From Salinicola socius (lineage in GTDB: Bacteria > Pseudomonadota > Gammaproteobacteria > Pseudomonadales > Halomonadaceae): a DNA stretch of 64,000 nucleotides. Below are positions 36,161-46,353 of the stretch, in pieces. Position numbers and translations under genes: made by a program. The DNA is taken from positions 124,001 to 188,000 of the forward strand of contig NZ_MSDO01000001.1 of NCBI RefSeq assembly GCF_001937195.1, in the 5' to 3' direction. The notes under the pieces were generated by a model. That model was not told where the DNA came from. It did no database searches and worked only from the letters and a program-made list of their open reading frames with translations. Positions within the stretch are counted from its first letter, which is position 1, and each line of letters begins with the position of its first letter.

Positions 36161-37759
36161 ATGTCGAAGACGTCCCTCCCCCGCACGCTGTTTCCGCTCA
36201 GTGCTTTGGCGCTGGCCACCTCGCTGATGGCATCGCCGGCGTTGGCCGAGACACTCAACATCGGCGTCATGGGCGAGCTCGCCTCCTTCGATACCTCGCA
36301 GGTTTCCGGCGGCGTGTGGGAATCCCAGGTGTTGATGGACGTCTACGAAGGGCTGTTCAAGAAGTCGCCGGATGGCGAGCTGCTGCCGGGCATGGCGACA
36401 GACTGGGAGGTCTCCGACGATGGCAAGACCTACACCTTCCAACTGCGTGAAGGCGCCAAATGGTCCGACGGCGAGCCGGTCACAGCCGAGGACTTCGTGT
36501 TCGGCTGGCAGCATCTGCTGGCGCCGGAGAACGCCTCCAAGTACGCCTACATGCTCTATCCGATCGTCAACGCGGAAGCGATCAACACCGGCGACAAGGC
36601 CGCGGACACGCTGGGAGCGGAATCTCTCGATGGCGGCAGGACGCTCAAGGTCACGCTCAACCACGCCACGCCCTATTTCCCGCAACTGCTGACCCACTAC
36701 ACCTCCTACCCGGTACCCAAGCACCTGGTCGACGAGTACGGCAAGGATTGGGTCAAGCTCGACCACATCGCCACCAACGGGGCGTTCAAGCCGGTGGACT
36801 GGGTCTCGCAGTCGAAGATCAGCGTCGAGAAGAGCTCGACCTACTACGATGCCGACGATGTCTCCCTGGACGGCGTCAACTACTTCACCACGGAAGATCG
36901 CAACGCCGGCATCTCGCGCTTCCGCGCCGGCGAGCTGGACGTGCTGCGAGAATATCCCTCCAGCCGTTACCAGTGGCTGACCGAGAACCTCCCCGACGCC
37001 ACCCACATGAGCCCATATCTTGGCTCCTACTACTACGTGCTCAACAACCGCGAGGGCAGCCCCACCGCCGACAAGCGCGTGCGCGAAGCGCTCAACCTGG
37101 CGGTCCGTCGCAACGTGCTCTCCGAGCAGATCATGGCCGGCAGCTTCAAGGCCTCGACTGCCATGGTCCCGCCGGGCACCAGCCACTACGACGTCCAGCA
37201 GATGGATCTCGGCAGTGACGACATGAACGCGCGCATGGCCAAGGCGAAGGAACTGTTGAAGGAAGCCGGATACGGGCCGGATCACCCGCTGGATCTACGC
37301 CTGCGTTACAACACCAGTGACGAGCACAAGAAGATCGCCATCGCCGTTGCCGCCATGTGGAAGCCGCTGGGCGTCAACGTGCAGATGATCAACTCCGAAG
37401 CGACCGTCCACTACCAGACCATTCAGCAAGGTGACTTCGATGTGGCGCGTGCCGGCTGGATCGCCGACTACGACGATGCCGAGAACTTCCTCACCCTGCT
37501 GCACACCGGTGTCGGCAACAACTACGGCGCCTACTCCAACCCCGAGTACGACAAGCTGATGGACCAGGCGGCTCAGACCCTGGATCTGGATGCCCGCGAG
37601 AAGCTGCTCGAGAAAGCGGAGAACGTGGCCCTGAACGACTATGCGTTCATTCCCATGCTGACCTACGTCACCCGCAATCTGGTGAACCCGAAGCTCGAAG
37701 GCTGGGCAGACAACGTCGAGGACGATCATCCGTCCCGCTGGGTTCACTTCACGGAGTAA
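36161..37759 (+). CDS. oppA: Oligopeptide ABC transporter binding protein, copy 2
   Basis: A 532-residue SBP family-5 protein with a signal peptide of about 30 residues (LFPLSALALATSLMASPALA|E). It shows the same signatures as copy 1: GELASFDTSQVSGGVWESQV, TFQLREGAKWSDGEPVTAED, RFRAGELDVLREYPSSRYQW and ADKRVREALNLAVRRNVLSE. It is close to copy 1 but not a recent duplicate, differing throughout, so the ligands probably differ. The frame is open 46 codons upstream through a repeat-rich leader; the ATG at 36161 begins the signal peptide. The NlpC/P60 gene follows 30 bases later. Confidence 0.93.
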   Translation: MSKTSLPRTLFPLSALALATSLMASPALAETLNIGVMGELASFDTSQVSGGVWESQVLMDVYEGLFKKSPDGELLPGMATDWEVSDDGKTYTFQLREGAKWSDGEPVTAEDFVFGWQHLLAPENASKYAYMLYPIVNAEAINTGDKAADTLGAESLDGGRTLKVTLNHATPYFPQLLTHYTSYPVPKHLVDEYGKDWVKLDHIATNGAFKPVDWVSQSKISVEKSSTYYDADDVSLDGVNYFTTEDRNAGISRFRAGELDVLREYPSSRYQWLTENLPDATHMSPYLGSYYYVLNNREGSPTADKRVREALNLAVRRNVLSEQIMAGSFKASTAMVPPGTSHYDVQQMDLGSDDMNARMAKAKELLKEAGYGPDHPLDLRLRYNTSDEHKKIAIAVAAMWKPLGVNVQMINSEATVHYQTIQQGDFDVARAGWIADYDDAENFLTLLHTGVGNNYGAYSNPEYDKLMDQAAQTLDLDAREKLLEKAENVALNDYAFIPMLTYVTRNLVNPKLEGWADNVEDDHPSRWVHFTE

Positions 37760-37789
37760 TCGCGTGAATGACGCTCAGCGAGACTTGAC

Positions 37790-38773
37790 GTGAGTTGCGT
37801 AGGTGTTGCCGTCGCCGGATTGTGGACATCCCCCGAAGCGCCGAGAGCCATCGACTCCCCGGCGCTGGCCGACCCGGTGCTGCTGGAGCAGTGGCTGGCC
37901 GATCTGGACGACGACACCCGTCTTGCCCTGTGCCAGGAGAAGCGGCTCGCCACGCAGGTCCTGCTGGACACGCCGGTCGAGGTGCTCGAACGCCAGCGGG
38001 ACAGCCAGGGCAACGACTGGAATCGGGTGGTGGTCCCGAGCCAGCGGTCCTCGCTGGACGAGCGCGGCTACCCCGGCTGGATTCCGGCGACGCAGCTCGT
38101 CGAGGCAGAGGGCTGCCCGGCCGATGCCGAGTCGGTGGTGGTGATGGCTCCCGTCGCCTGGCTCCAGGGTCTGCCCCAGGAACGCTCGCTGAAACTGAGT
38201 TTTCTGACTCGGCTGAAACTGGCCGAACCGGGAGACAACGCCAAGGCCCGCGAAGGCTCGCGAGTGTGGGTGAAGACCTCGCTGGGACGCGGCTGGTTGC
38301 CACGCGACAGCGTCCAGTTACCGGGCGACGCTTTTCCGGCTACCGCGGCCACCCTGGAAATGCTGGGTCGACGATTCGATGGACTGCGTTATCTGTGGGC
38401 CGGCAACTCGAGCTTCGGCTACGACTGTTCAGGGCTGGTTCACAGCCTGTTCGCCGCCATCGACATCGCGCTGCCTCGCGACGCCCACGATCAGGTCAAG
38501 ACGGGTCAGCCGGTCGAGCTCGACGAGCGGCGCTCCGGCGATCTGCTGTTTTTCGAGAAGCCCAACGACCAGGGCCGGCTGGTCGTCGATCATGTCGCGC
38601 TATACCTCGGCGAGGACCGCATGCTGCACTCGCCCACCAACAATGCGCGTATCGAATGCCGTCGACTTTCGGGTAGTCGCTATGAAACGGAGCTCTGCGC
38701 CGTGCGTCGCTATCTCGACCCGGGCGATCCGGGAACGGTGATTCCCGCAGGAACTGTTCCAGCGGGAACATGA
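37790..38773 (+). CDS. NlpC/P60 peptidase with SH3 domains (YkfC-like, murein peptide cleaving)
   Basis: A 327-residue protein. Two bacterial SH3-like regions (about 60-105 and 117-175, with GYPGWIPATQLV and GRGWLPRDSVQL) precede an NlpC/P60 domain (about 185-315). The triad is Cys213 in YDCSGLVHSLF, His268 in DHVALYLG and His280 in MLHSPT. Proteins of this build (YkfC) cut gamma-D-Glu-diaminopimelate bonds in peptides with a free N-terminal L-Ala. No convincing signal peptide is seen from the GTG start, so it may act in the cytoplasm on imported murein peptides. Its position inside an opp locus supports this. The GTG has only a weak GAGA site. Confidence 0.85.
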   Translation: MSCVGVAVAGLWTSPEAPRAIDSPALADPVLLEQWLADLDDDTRLALCQEKRLATQVLLDTPVEVLERQRDSQGNDWNRVVVPSQRSSLDERGYPGWIPATQLVEAEGCPADAESVVVMAPVAWLQGLPQERSLKLSFLTRLKLAEPGDNAKAREGSRVWVKTSLGRGWLPRDSVQLPGDAFPATAATLEMLGRRFDGLRYLWAGNSSFGYDCSGLVHSLFAAIDIALPRDAHDQVKTGQPVELDERRSGDLLFFEKPNDQGRLVVDHVALYLGEDRMLHSPTNNARIECRRLSGSRYETELCAVRRYLDPGDPGTVIPAGTVPAGT

Positions 38774-38851
38774 AGACTTAAGATCGAGACGGGGTCGCCA
38801 AAACCGGCGAAGGCGCCAGCAGCCCCGGCAATAACAAACGCTCAACAACGG

Positions 38852-40486
38852 ATGGACTCGATCATGCGTACACAGCCCAGATACGGCTCACATCGAAGAA
38901 CCGCCAGGCTCGTCCTTCCCCTGCTCGCGGCCGTGAGCCTTGCGACATCCCTGTCCGTCGACACCGCCCGGGCCGCCACGCTGAATATCGGCATCCAGGG
39001 CGAACCGGCATCACTGGATACCGCCCGGATCGGCGGTACCACCTGGGAGAACGACGTCCTCGGCGACCTGTTCGAGGGCCTGGTGACGTTGAATCCGGGC
39101 GGCGAGTACATCCCCGGCGCAGCCAGCAGCTGGGACATTAGCGACAATGGCACCGTCTACACCTTCAAGCTCCGCGACGACGCCAACTGGTCGGACGGCG
39201 AACCCGTGGTTGCCAAGGACTTCGTGCTCGCCTTCCAGCGTCTGTTCGATCCGGCCAACGGCGCCGTCTACGCCAGCCTGTTCTATCCCATTCGCGGCGC
39301 CGAAGCGCACACCAAGGGCGAGCAGGACGCCCCAGAACTCGGCGTCGAAGCCATCGACGCCAAGACGCTGAAGATCACCCTGAACCAGCCAACGCCCTAC
39401 TTTCCGACGCTGCTGGCGCATATCGCCGCGTCTCCGGTGCCCTCGCATCTGGTCGAGCAGTATGGCGACGACTGGACCCAGATGGACCATATCGCCACCA
39501 ACGGTGCCTTCACCCCGAAAAGCTGGGTCTCCCACGATCATATCGCGGCGCGCAAGAACGCCGAGTTCCATGCCGTCGACGACGTCGCGCTCGAGGGTGT
39601 CGACTACTATCCGGTCGAGGATCGCAGCGCCGGCCTGCAGCGCTTCCGCGCCGGCGGCCTCGACATCGTCCGCGACTTCTCGCCGGATCGATATCAGTGG
39701 CTGCAGGAGAACCTGCCCGACGCCGTGCATCTCGCCCCGCAGCTGGCCAACTACTACTTCGCCCTCAACCAGCGCGACGGCCACCCGACCGCCGACAAGC
39801 GTGTCAGGAAAGCGCTCAACCTGGCGATTCGCCGGGACGTCATCGCCGACAAGATCATGGGCGGCGTCGTCTCCCCGGCCAGCGGCTTCGTGCCCGATGG
39901 CGTCGGCCATTACGATGCCCAGACCATGCCCGGCCTCGATCAGGCGATGGACGACCGAGTCACCGAGGCCAAGGGCCTGCTCGATGAGGCCGGCTACGAT
40001 GCCGACCACCCGCTCGAATTGACCCTGCGCTACTCCACCACCGAGGCCAACAAGCGAATCGCCGTGGCGCTGGCCGCGATGTGGCAGCCGCTGGGCGTCG
40101 AGACGCAGCTGATCAATGCCGAAGGCGCCGTGCACTACGCCGAGCTCGCCGCAGGCAACTTCGACGTCGGACGCGGCAGCTGGGTCGCCGACTTCGACGA
40201 CGCCAGCAACTTCCTCGGCATTCTGCAGAGCGACTCGCCCAAGAATTACGGTGGCTACAAGAGCCAGCCCTTCGACGAGCTGATGACCAAGGCCAGTCGC
40301 GAAACCGACCTGGCGGCCCGACAGAAACTGCTGCAGCAGGCCGAACAGCAGGCGCTGTCCGACTACGCGGTGGCACCGATCTACGTCGACGTCTCGCGCA
40401 ATCTGGTCAATCCCAAGCTGGAGGGATGGGAGGACAACGCGCTCAACCGGCATCTGTCGCGCTGGTTTTCGTTAAAAGCGGACTGA
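38852..40486 (+). CDS. oppA: Oligopeptide ABC transporter binding protein, copy 3
   Basis: A 544-residue SBP family-5 protein. The signal peptide is long (about 35 residues, RLVLPLLAAVSLATSLSVDT ARA|A). Motifs: EPASLDTARIGGTTWENDVL, TFKLRDDANWSDGEPVVAKD, RFRAGGLDIVRDFSPDRYQW and ADKRVRKALNLAIRRDVIAD. Relative to copies 1 and 2, the ligand-site stretches differ. An alternative ATG lies four codons in (38864), with GGA at a suitable distance. It follows the NlpC/P60 gene by 78 bases. Confidence 0.93.
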   Translation: MDSIMRTQPRYGSHRRTARLVLPLLAAVSLATSLSVDTARAATLNIGIQGEPASLDTARIGGTTWENDVLGDLFEGLVTLNPGGEYIPGAASSWDISDNGTVYTFKLRDDANWSDGEPVVAKDFVLAFQRLFDPANGAVYASLFYPIRGAEAHTKGEQDAPELGVEAIDAKTLKITLNQPTPYFPTLLAHIAASPVPSHLVEQYGDDWTQMDHIATNGAFTPKSWVSHDHIAARKNAEFHAVDDVALEGVDYYPVEDRSAGLQRFRAGGLDIVRDFSPDRYQWLQENLPDAVHLAPQLANYYFALNQRDGHPTADKRVRKALNLAIRRDVIADKIMGGVVSPASGFVPDGVGHYDAQTMPGLDQAMDDRVTEAKGLLDEAGYDADHPLELTLRYSTTEANKRIAVALAAMWQPLGVETQLINAEGAVHYAELAAGNFDVGRGSWVADFDDASNFLGILQSDSPKNYGGYKSQPFDELMTKASRETDLAARQKLLQQAEQQALSDYAVAPIYVDVSRNLVNPKLEGWEDNALNRHLSRWFSLKAD

Positions 40487-40563
40487 CGACATAACAACTC
40501 GAATCACCAATGCCGCCGGATCGTACGATCGTTGCGACCGGCGGCCGAGGGAAGCATGACAAG

Positions 40564-42165
40564 ATGATTTCGAAACCCTGCAGCAAGATCTCGCGCCACC
40601 TACTTGCCACGCTGGGCGGCATCACGCTGGCTGCATTCGCCATCCCGGCGCAGGCCTTCAGCGTCAATATCGCCAACGGTGCCGAGCCGGGCACCCTCGA
40701 TCCGCAGAAGACCAGCGGCACCTGGGAGACACGCATCACCCGCGCGCTGTTCGAGGGCCTGGTCACCTACGCCAAGGATGGCAGCCTGGTCCCGGGGCTG
40801 GCCGATCGTTGGGAAGTCGGCGACGACGGCAAGACCTACACTTTCCATCTGCGCGACGCCGAGTGGTCCGACGGCGAGCCGATCACTGCCGAGGACGCCG
40901 TCTTCGCCCTGCGTCGCGTGCTCGATCCGGCGATCGCCAACCAGAACGCCAATCTCTACTACCCCATCGTCAACGCCCGGGCGATCAATGCCGGTGACAA
41001 GAGTGCCGACGCCCTCGGGGTCGAAGCCGTCGATTCGCATACGCTGCGCATCCGATTGTCCCAGCCCACCGCCTGGTTCCTGCAGGCGCTGGCGATGACA
41101 GAAGCGGCGCCGCTTCCCGAACACGTCATCGCCAAGGCCGCGGGTTGGGTGCAGCCGGGTAACACCGTTTCCAGCGGCGCCTTCACGCTGAGTGAGTGGC
41201 AACCGCAGTCGCGCATCGTGGTGGAGAAGAATCCGCATTTCCATGCCGCCGACAGCGTCGAGGTGGACAAGGCTACCTTCTATCCCATCGACGATGCCGG
41301 CTCGGCCCTCAACCGTTTCCGCACCGGCGAGATGGACATCGCCTATTCCAGCGTGCCGTCGTCGCGCTTTGCCTGGGCGCGGGAGAACCTCGGCGACGCG
41401 CTTCGGGTCGGGCCGCTGACCGCCGAATATTTCTACATGTTCAACCTCCACGACGGCCAGCCACTGGCAGATAAACGCGTCCGCGAAGCCCTCAACCTGG
41501 CAGTCCGCCGCGACGTCATTACCGACCAGATTCTGGGTCAGGGCCAGACACCCTCGTTCTGGTACGTGCCCCGCAACACCGCCAACGCGCCGCAAGGCGA
41601 GCTGGATTTCGCCGACATGCCGATGGACGAGCGCATGGCACGCGCCAAGGCACTGATACAGAAAGCGGGCTACGGCCCCGACCATCCGCTACGTCTGCGA
41701 CTCAACTACAACACGCTGGAGGATCACAAGAAGATCGCGGTGGCCGTGGCCGCGATGTGGAAGCCGCTGGGCGTGGAAGTCGAGCTGATCAATTCCGAGG
41801 CCGCCGTGCATTACGCCACCATTCGCGAAGGCAATTTCGAAGTCGCGCGCTACGGCATGGTGGCGACCATCAACGATCCGTTCGATTTTCTCAATGCCTA
41901 CGCCGACAACGGCTCGGCCAGCCGGAGCAGCGGCTATCACGATGCGGAGTACGACGCGCTGGTCGCCGCCAGCACAGCGGAGCTCGATCCGCAGAAACGC
42001 CGCCAGTTGATGACCCGTGCCCAGCAGCGACTGCTGGACGACTACGCGCTGCTGCCACTCTACGACTATGTCTCCGTCCATCTGGTCTCGCCCGACATTC
42101 AGGGCTGGGAAAGCAACCCGATGGACGTTCACCCGCTGCGCTATCTCCAGGAGAGCGAGCAATGA
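40564..42165 (+). CDS. oppA: Oligopeptide ABC transporter binding protein, copy 4
   Basis: A 533-residue SBP family-5 protein with a signal peptide of about 29 residues (LLATLGGITLAAFAIPAQA|F). Motifs: EPGTLDPQKTSGTWETRITR, TFHLRDAEWSDGEPITAEDA, ADKRVREALNLAVRRDVITD. This copy is the most distant: RFRTGEMDIAYSSVPSSRFA replaces the RFRAGELD...Y segment, and its C-terminal part has IRLSQPTAWFLQALAM. The ATG at 40564 is chosen over an upstream in-frame start because it begins the signal peptide. It ends 43 bases before oppB, so it is probably the copy most tightly bound to the permease. Confidence 0.93.
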   Translation: MISKPCSKISRHLLATLGGITLAAFAIPAQAFSVNIANGAEPGTLDPQKTSGTWETRITRALFEGLVTYAKDGSLVPGLADRWEVGDDGKTYTFHLRDAEWSDGEPITAEDAVFALRRVLDPAIANQNANLYYPIVNARAINAGDKSADALGVEAVDSHTLRIRLSQPTAWFLQALAMTEAAPLPEHVIAKAAGWVQPGNTVSSGAFTLSEWQPQSRIVVEKNPHFHAADSVEVDKATFYPIDDAGSALNRFRTGEMDIAYSSVPSSRFAWARENLGDALRVGPLTAEYFYMFNLHDGQPLADKRVREALNLAVRRDVITDQILGQGQTPSFWYVPRNTANAPQGELDFADMPMDERMARAKALIQKAGYGPDHPLRLRLNYNTLEDHKKIAVAVAAMWKPLGVEVELINSEAAVHYATIREGNFEVARYGMVATINDPFDFLNAYADNGSASRSSGYHDAEYDALVAASTAELDPQKRRQLMTRAQQRLLDDYALLPLYDYVSVHLVSPDIQGWESNPMDVHPLRYLQESEQ

Positions 42166-42208
42166 TTCTCTCTAATACGCCGCTGCGTCCAGGCTCAGGT
42201 GATTCCGC

Positions 42209-43135
42209 ATGCTGATCTACACCCTCAAGCGCCTGCTGCAGGCGATTCCCACGTTGCTGATCGTGATCACGATCTCGTTCTTCCTGATGCGGGTGGCACC
42301 GGGCGGGCCGTTCGACGGCGAGCGCCAGCTGCCGCCGGAGATCGAAGCCAACCTGATGGCGGCCTACCATCTCGACGAGCCGCTGCCGATGCAGTATCTG
42401 CGCTACATGGGCAACCTGCTCCAGGGCGATTTCGGGCCGTCGTTCAAGTACAAGGACTTCTCCGTCACCGAGCTGATAGCCCAGGGCTTCCCGGTGAGTC
42501 TGGAGATCGGCGGGCTGGCGATCCTGCTGGCACTGATCATCGGGTTACCGCTGGGGATCGCGGCGGCGATCAGGCGAAATTCGACCGTGGACTACGTGGT
42601 CATGGGCACGGCGCTGACCGGCATCGCGGTACCCAACTTCGTGATCGCGCCGATCTTCGCGCTGGTGTTCGGCGTCCTGCTGGGCTGGCTGCCGGCGGGC
42701 GGCTGGAACGGCGGCGCCCTGCCCAACCTGGTGCTGCCGGTGGTGGCGCTGTCGATCCAGCAGATCGCCTATATCGCGCGGATGATGCGCGCCAGCATGA
42801 TCGAAGTACTGGGTAGCCACTTCATCCGTACCGCGCGGGCCAAGGGTCTCAACGAGGGCGAAGTGATCTGGCGCCACGCCATTCGCCCCGCCCTGCTGCC
42901 GGTCATGTCCTATCTCGGACCGGCCATCGCCGGAATCATCACCGGTTCGGTGGTGATCGAGCAGATCTTCGGCATCCCCGGCATCGGCCGCTACTTCGTG
43001 CAGGGGGCGCTCAACCGCGACTACACCCTGGTGATGGGTACCGTGGTCTTCTACGGCGTCTTGATCGTGCTGATGAATCTGATCGTCGATCTGCTCTATT
43101 CCGCGCTCGATCCCCAAATTCGCTACGACGACTGA
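42209..43135 (+). CDS. oppB: Oligopeptide ABC transporter permease OppB
   Basis: A 308-residue membrane protein with six predicted helices, beginning MLIYTLKRLLQAIPTLLIVI, as in OppB/DppB. A periplasmic loop (about 30-95) follows helix 1. The ATPase-contact EAA loop is VLGSHFIRTARAKGLNEGEV (about 208-227). E. coli OppB has 306 residues. It forms the channel with OppC. No gap separates the function from the four binding proteins upstream. Confidence 0.96.
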   Translation: MLIYTLKRLLQAIPTLLIVITISFFLMRVAPGGPFDGERQLPPEIEANLMAAYHLDEPLPMQYLRYMGNLLQGDFGPSFKYKDFSVTELIAQGFPVSLEIGGLAILLALIIGLPLGIAAAIRRNSTVDYVVMGTALTGIAVPNFVIAPIFALVFGVLLGWLPAGGWNGGALPNLVLPVVALSIQQIAYIARMMRASMIEVLGSHFIRTARAKGLNEGEVIWRHAIRPALLPVMSYLGPAIAGIITGSVVIEQIFGIPGIGRYFVQGALNRDYTLVMGTVVFYGVLIVLMNLIVDLLYSALDPQIRYDD

Positions 43136-43211
43136 CCCATGAACAATAACCGCCTCATGAACAACGACCGAGCCTCGACTCCATTCATTCGTGCCACCGG
43201 GGAGGGCGCCA

Positions 43212-44171
43212 ATGACGTCTGAATCCAAGCCCTACAGCGGCGAACAATCCCATGGTGCTCCGCTGCCCGCCGGCGGCCCCAATCCGCCCCGCGCGCCGGA
43301 GCCGGAGGCGGGCGCCGCCCCTATGGGTGAAAGCCTGGCCCGCGACGCCTGGCGGCGGCTCTCCCAGAACCGCGCTGCCATGGCCAGCCTGGCCTTGCTG
43401 ATCGCGATCATCGTGGTCTGCATCGTCGGCCCGTGGCTGCTGCCGTGGGGGCTGGCCGAGGTCGACTGGAATGCCTTCGGCACCGGCCCTGCGCTTGAGG
43501 GCGCCCACTACCTGGGTACCGACGCCAACGGCCGCGACCTGCTCACCCGGGTGCTCTACGGCGGGCGTGTCTCGCTATCGGTGGCACTGGTCGCCTCCTT
43601 CGTCAGCCTGGTGATCGGGGTGCTCTATGGCGCCATCTCGGGCTATCTGGGTGGCCGCGTCGACAACGTCATGATGCGTTTCGTCGACATCATGTATTCG
43701 CTGCCGTTCATGTTCCTGGTGATCCTGCTGATGGTGGTGTTCGGGCGCAACATCTTCCTGATCTACGCCGCCATCGGTGCGGTGGAGTGGCTCGACATGG
43801 CGCGCATCGTGCGCGGCCAGACCCTGGCGCTGAAACGTCGCGAGTTCATCGAGGCCGCCCATGCGCTCGGCGTTCGCGATACCAAGATCGTCACCCGCCA
43901 CCTGATCCCCAACGCCATCGGACCGGTGATCATCTACGTCACCCTGACCGTGCCCAAGGTGATTCTGCTCGAAAGCTTCCTGTCGTTCCTGGGACTCGGC
44001 GTGCAGGAGCCGTTGACCAGTTGGGGCGTGCTGATCTCCGAAGGCGTCGACATGATGGAGAGCGCACCGTGGATGTTGCTGGTGCCGTCATTCTTCCTCG
44101 CGGCGACGCTGTTCTGTCTCAACTTCCTGGGCGATGGGCTGCGCGACGCCCTCGATCCGCGCACGCGTTAA
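43212..44171 (+). CDS. oppC: Oligopeptide ABC transporter permease OppC
   Basis: A 319-residue membrane protein. The N-terminal 40 residues are hydrophilic, Pro/Ala-rich and longer than in E. coli OppC (302). The family segment LARDAWRRLSQNRAAMASLA leads into helix 1. The HYLGTDANGRDLLTRVLYGG motif and the EAA loop EFIEAAHALGVRDTKIVTRH follow. The ATG at 43212 has GGGGAGG six bases before it, and is preferred to an upstream in-frame start. Ten bases separate it from the ATPase gene. Confidence 0.95.
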   Translation: MTSESKPYSGEQSHGAPLPAGGPNPPRAPEPEAGAAPMGESLARDAWRRLSQNRAAMASLALLIAIIVVCIVGPWLLPWGLAEVDWNAFGTGPALEGAHYLGTDANGRDLLTRVLYGGRVSLSVALVASFVSLVIGVLYGAISGYLGGRVDNVMMRFVDIMYSLPFMFLVILLMVVFGRNIFLIYAAIGAVEWLDMARIVRGQTLALKRREFIEAAHALGVRDTKIVTRHLIPNAIGPVIIYVTLTVPKVILLESFLSFLGLGVQEPLTSWGVLISEGVDMMESAPWMLLVPSFFLAATLFCLNFLGDGLRDALDPRTR

Positions 44172-44181
44172 GGACTGATCG

Positions 44182-45783
<1,602 letters not shown>

Positions 45784-45814
45784 CGCCCTTCTCTATCCAA
45801 TAACAATAGATTTG

Positions 45815-45855
45815 GCCGCAGGCGCCTCACGCCGCCTGTTTAGGGCGCTTGCGGC
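45815..45855 (+). other. Strong hairpin after the opp operon
   Basis: GCCGCAGGCGCC pairs with GGCGCTTGCGGC (one G-U) around a loop of about 17 bases. TAAAAAGCG follows instead of a T-run. Possibly a terminator or processing element between the ATPase and lipoprotein genes. Confidence 0.5.
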
Positions 45856-45904
45856 TAAAAAGCGGGGAATAGCCCCAAAACCCACTCCTGCAAGGGAGCT
45901 CAAG

Positions 45905-46219
45905 ATGTTCTTGAACATGAAGTCCATAACAACAGGACTCTTCACCGCCGCCGTCGTGGCATTGGCAGGTTGTCAGAACTACACCCCGGCGGGTGACGGT
46001 GCTGGCAGTTTCGATCGTGGCAAGCTGGAAATGAGCTTACCGCCAGCGGTGGTCGAGCAATTCAACTCGCTCGACAGCAATGGTGACGGCGTCATCGATG
46101 TCAGCGAAGCGCGCTCGAATTCTGACCTGATGGGTGCCTTCGGTACCGCTGACGTCGATAGTGACCGTCAGCTGTCGCTCGAAGAGTTCGCCGATAGTCA
46201 GGCCACCGATAACAACTGA
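45905..46219 (+). CDS. EF-hand lipoprotein
   Basis: A 104-residue lipoprotein. The signal peptide ends in the lipobox LAGC, with Cys23 as the lipid-modified residue. Two EF-hand loops follow. The first is canonical: Asp57, Asn59, Asp61, Val63, Asp65, Glu68 (DSNGDGVIDVSE). The second is similar: Asp83, Asp85, Asp87, Ser91, Glu94 (DVDSDRQLSLEE). It would sit at the outer or inner membrane and bind calcium in the periplasm. An AAGGGAGCTCAAG site sets the ATG at 45905. Function unknown. Its own stop codon lies inside a small TGATCGCT/AGCGATCA hairpin. Confidence 0.8.
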   Translation: MFLNMKSITTGLFTAAVVALAGCQNYTPAGDGAGSFDRGKLEMSLPPAVVEQFNSLDSNGDGVIDVSEARSNSDLMGAFGTADVDSDRQLSLEEFADSQATDNN

Positions 46220-46240
46220 TCGCTGGAGCGATCACGGATC

Positions 46241-46325
46241 ATCAATCAAGTGGCGCTTTTATCAATCGAGTCGACCTTTTTATAAATCCAGTGAACTCGT
46301 TTTATAAAACGAATGACCACTTTCT
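46241..46325. promoter_or_regulatory. Phased degenerate 20-22 bp repeats in the porin promoter
   Basis: Four units start at 46241, 46261, 46282 and 46304, each with the pattern ATMAAwC-AGTS-n-TTTT; for example ATCAATCAAGTGGCGCTTTT and ATCAATCGAGTCGACCTTTT. A looser fifth unit starts at 46326. Spacing is 20, 21 and 22 bases, about two helical turns. A perfect palindrome, CGTTTTATAAAACG, spans 46298-46311. The array reaches to within 30 bases of the porin start. Confidence 0.65.
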
Positions 46326-46353
46326 ACAAAAACAGTCAGTAAGAGTCATTACC

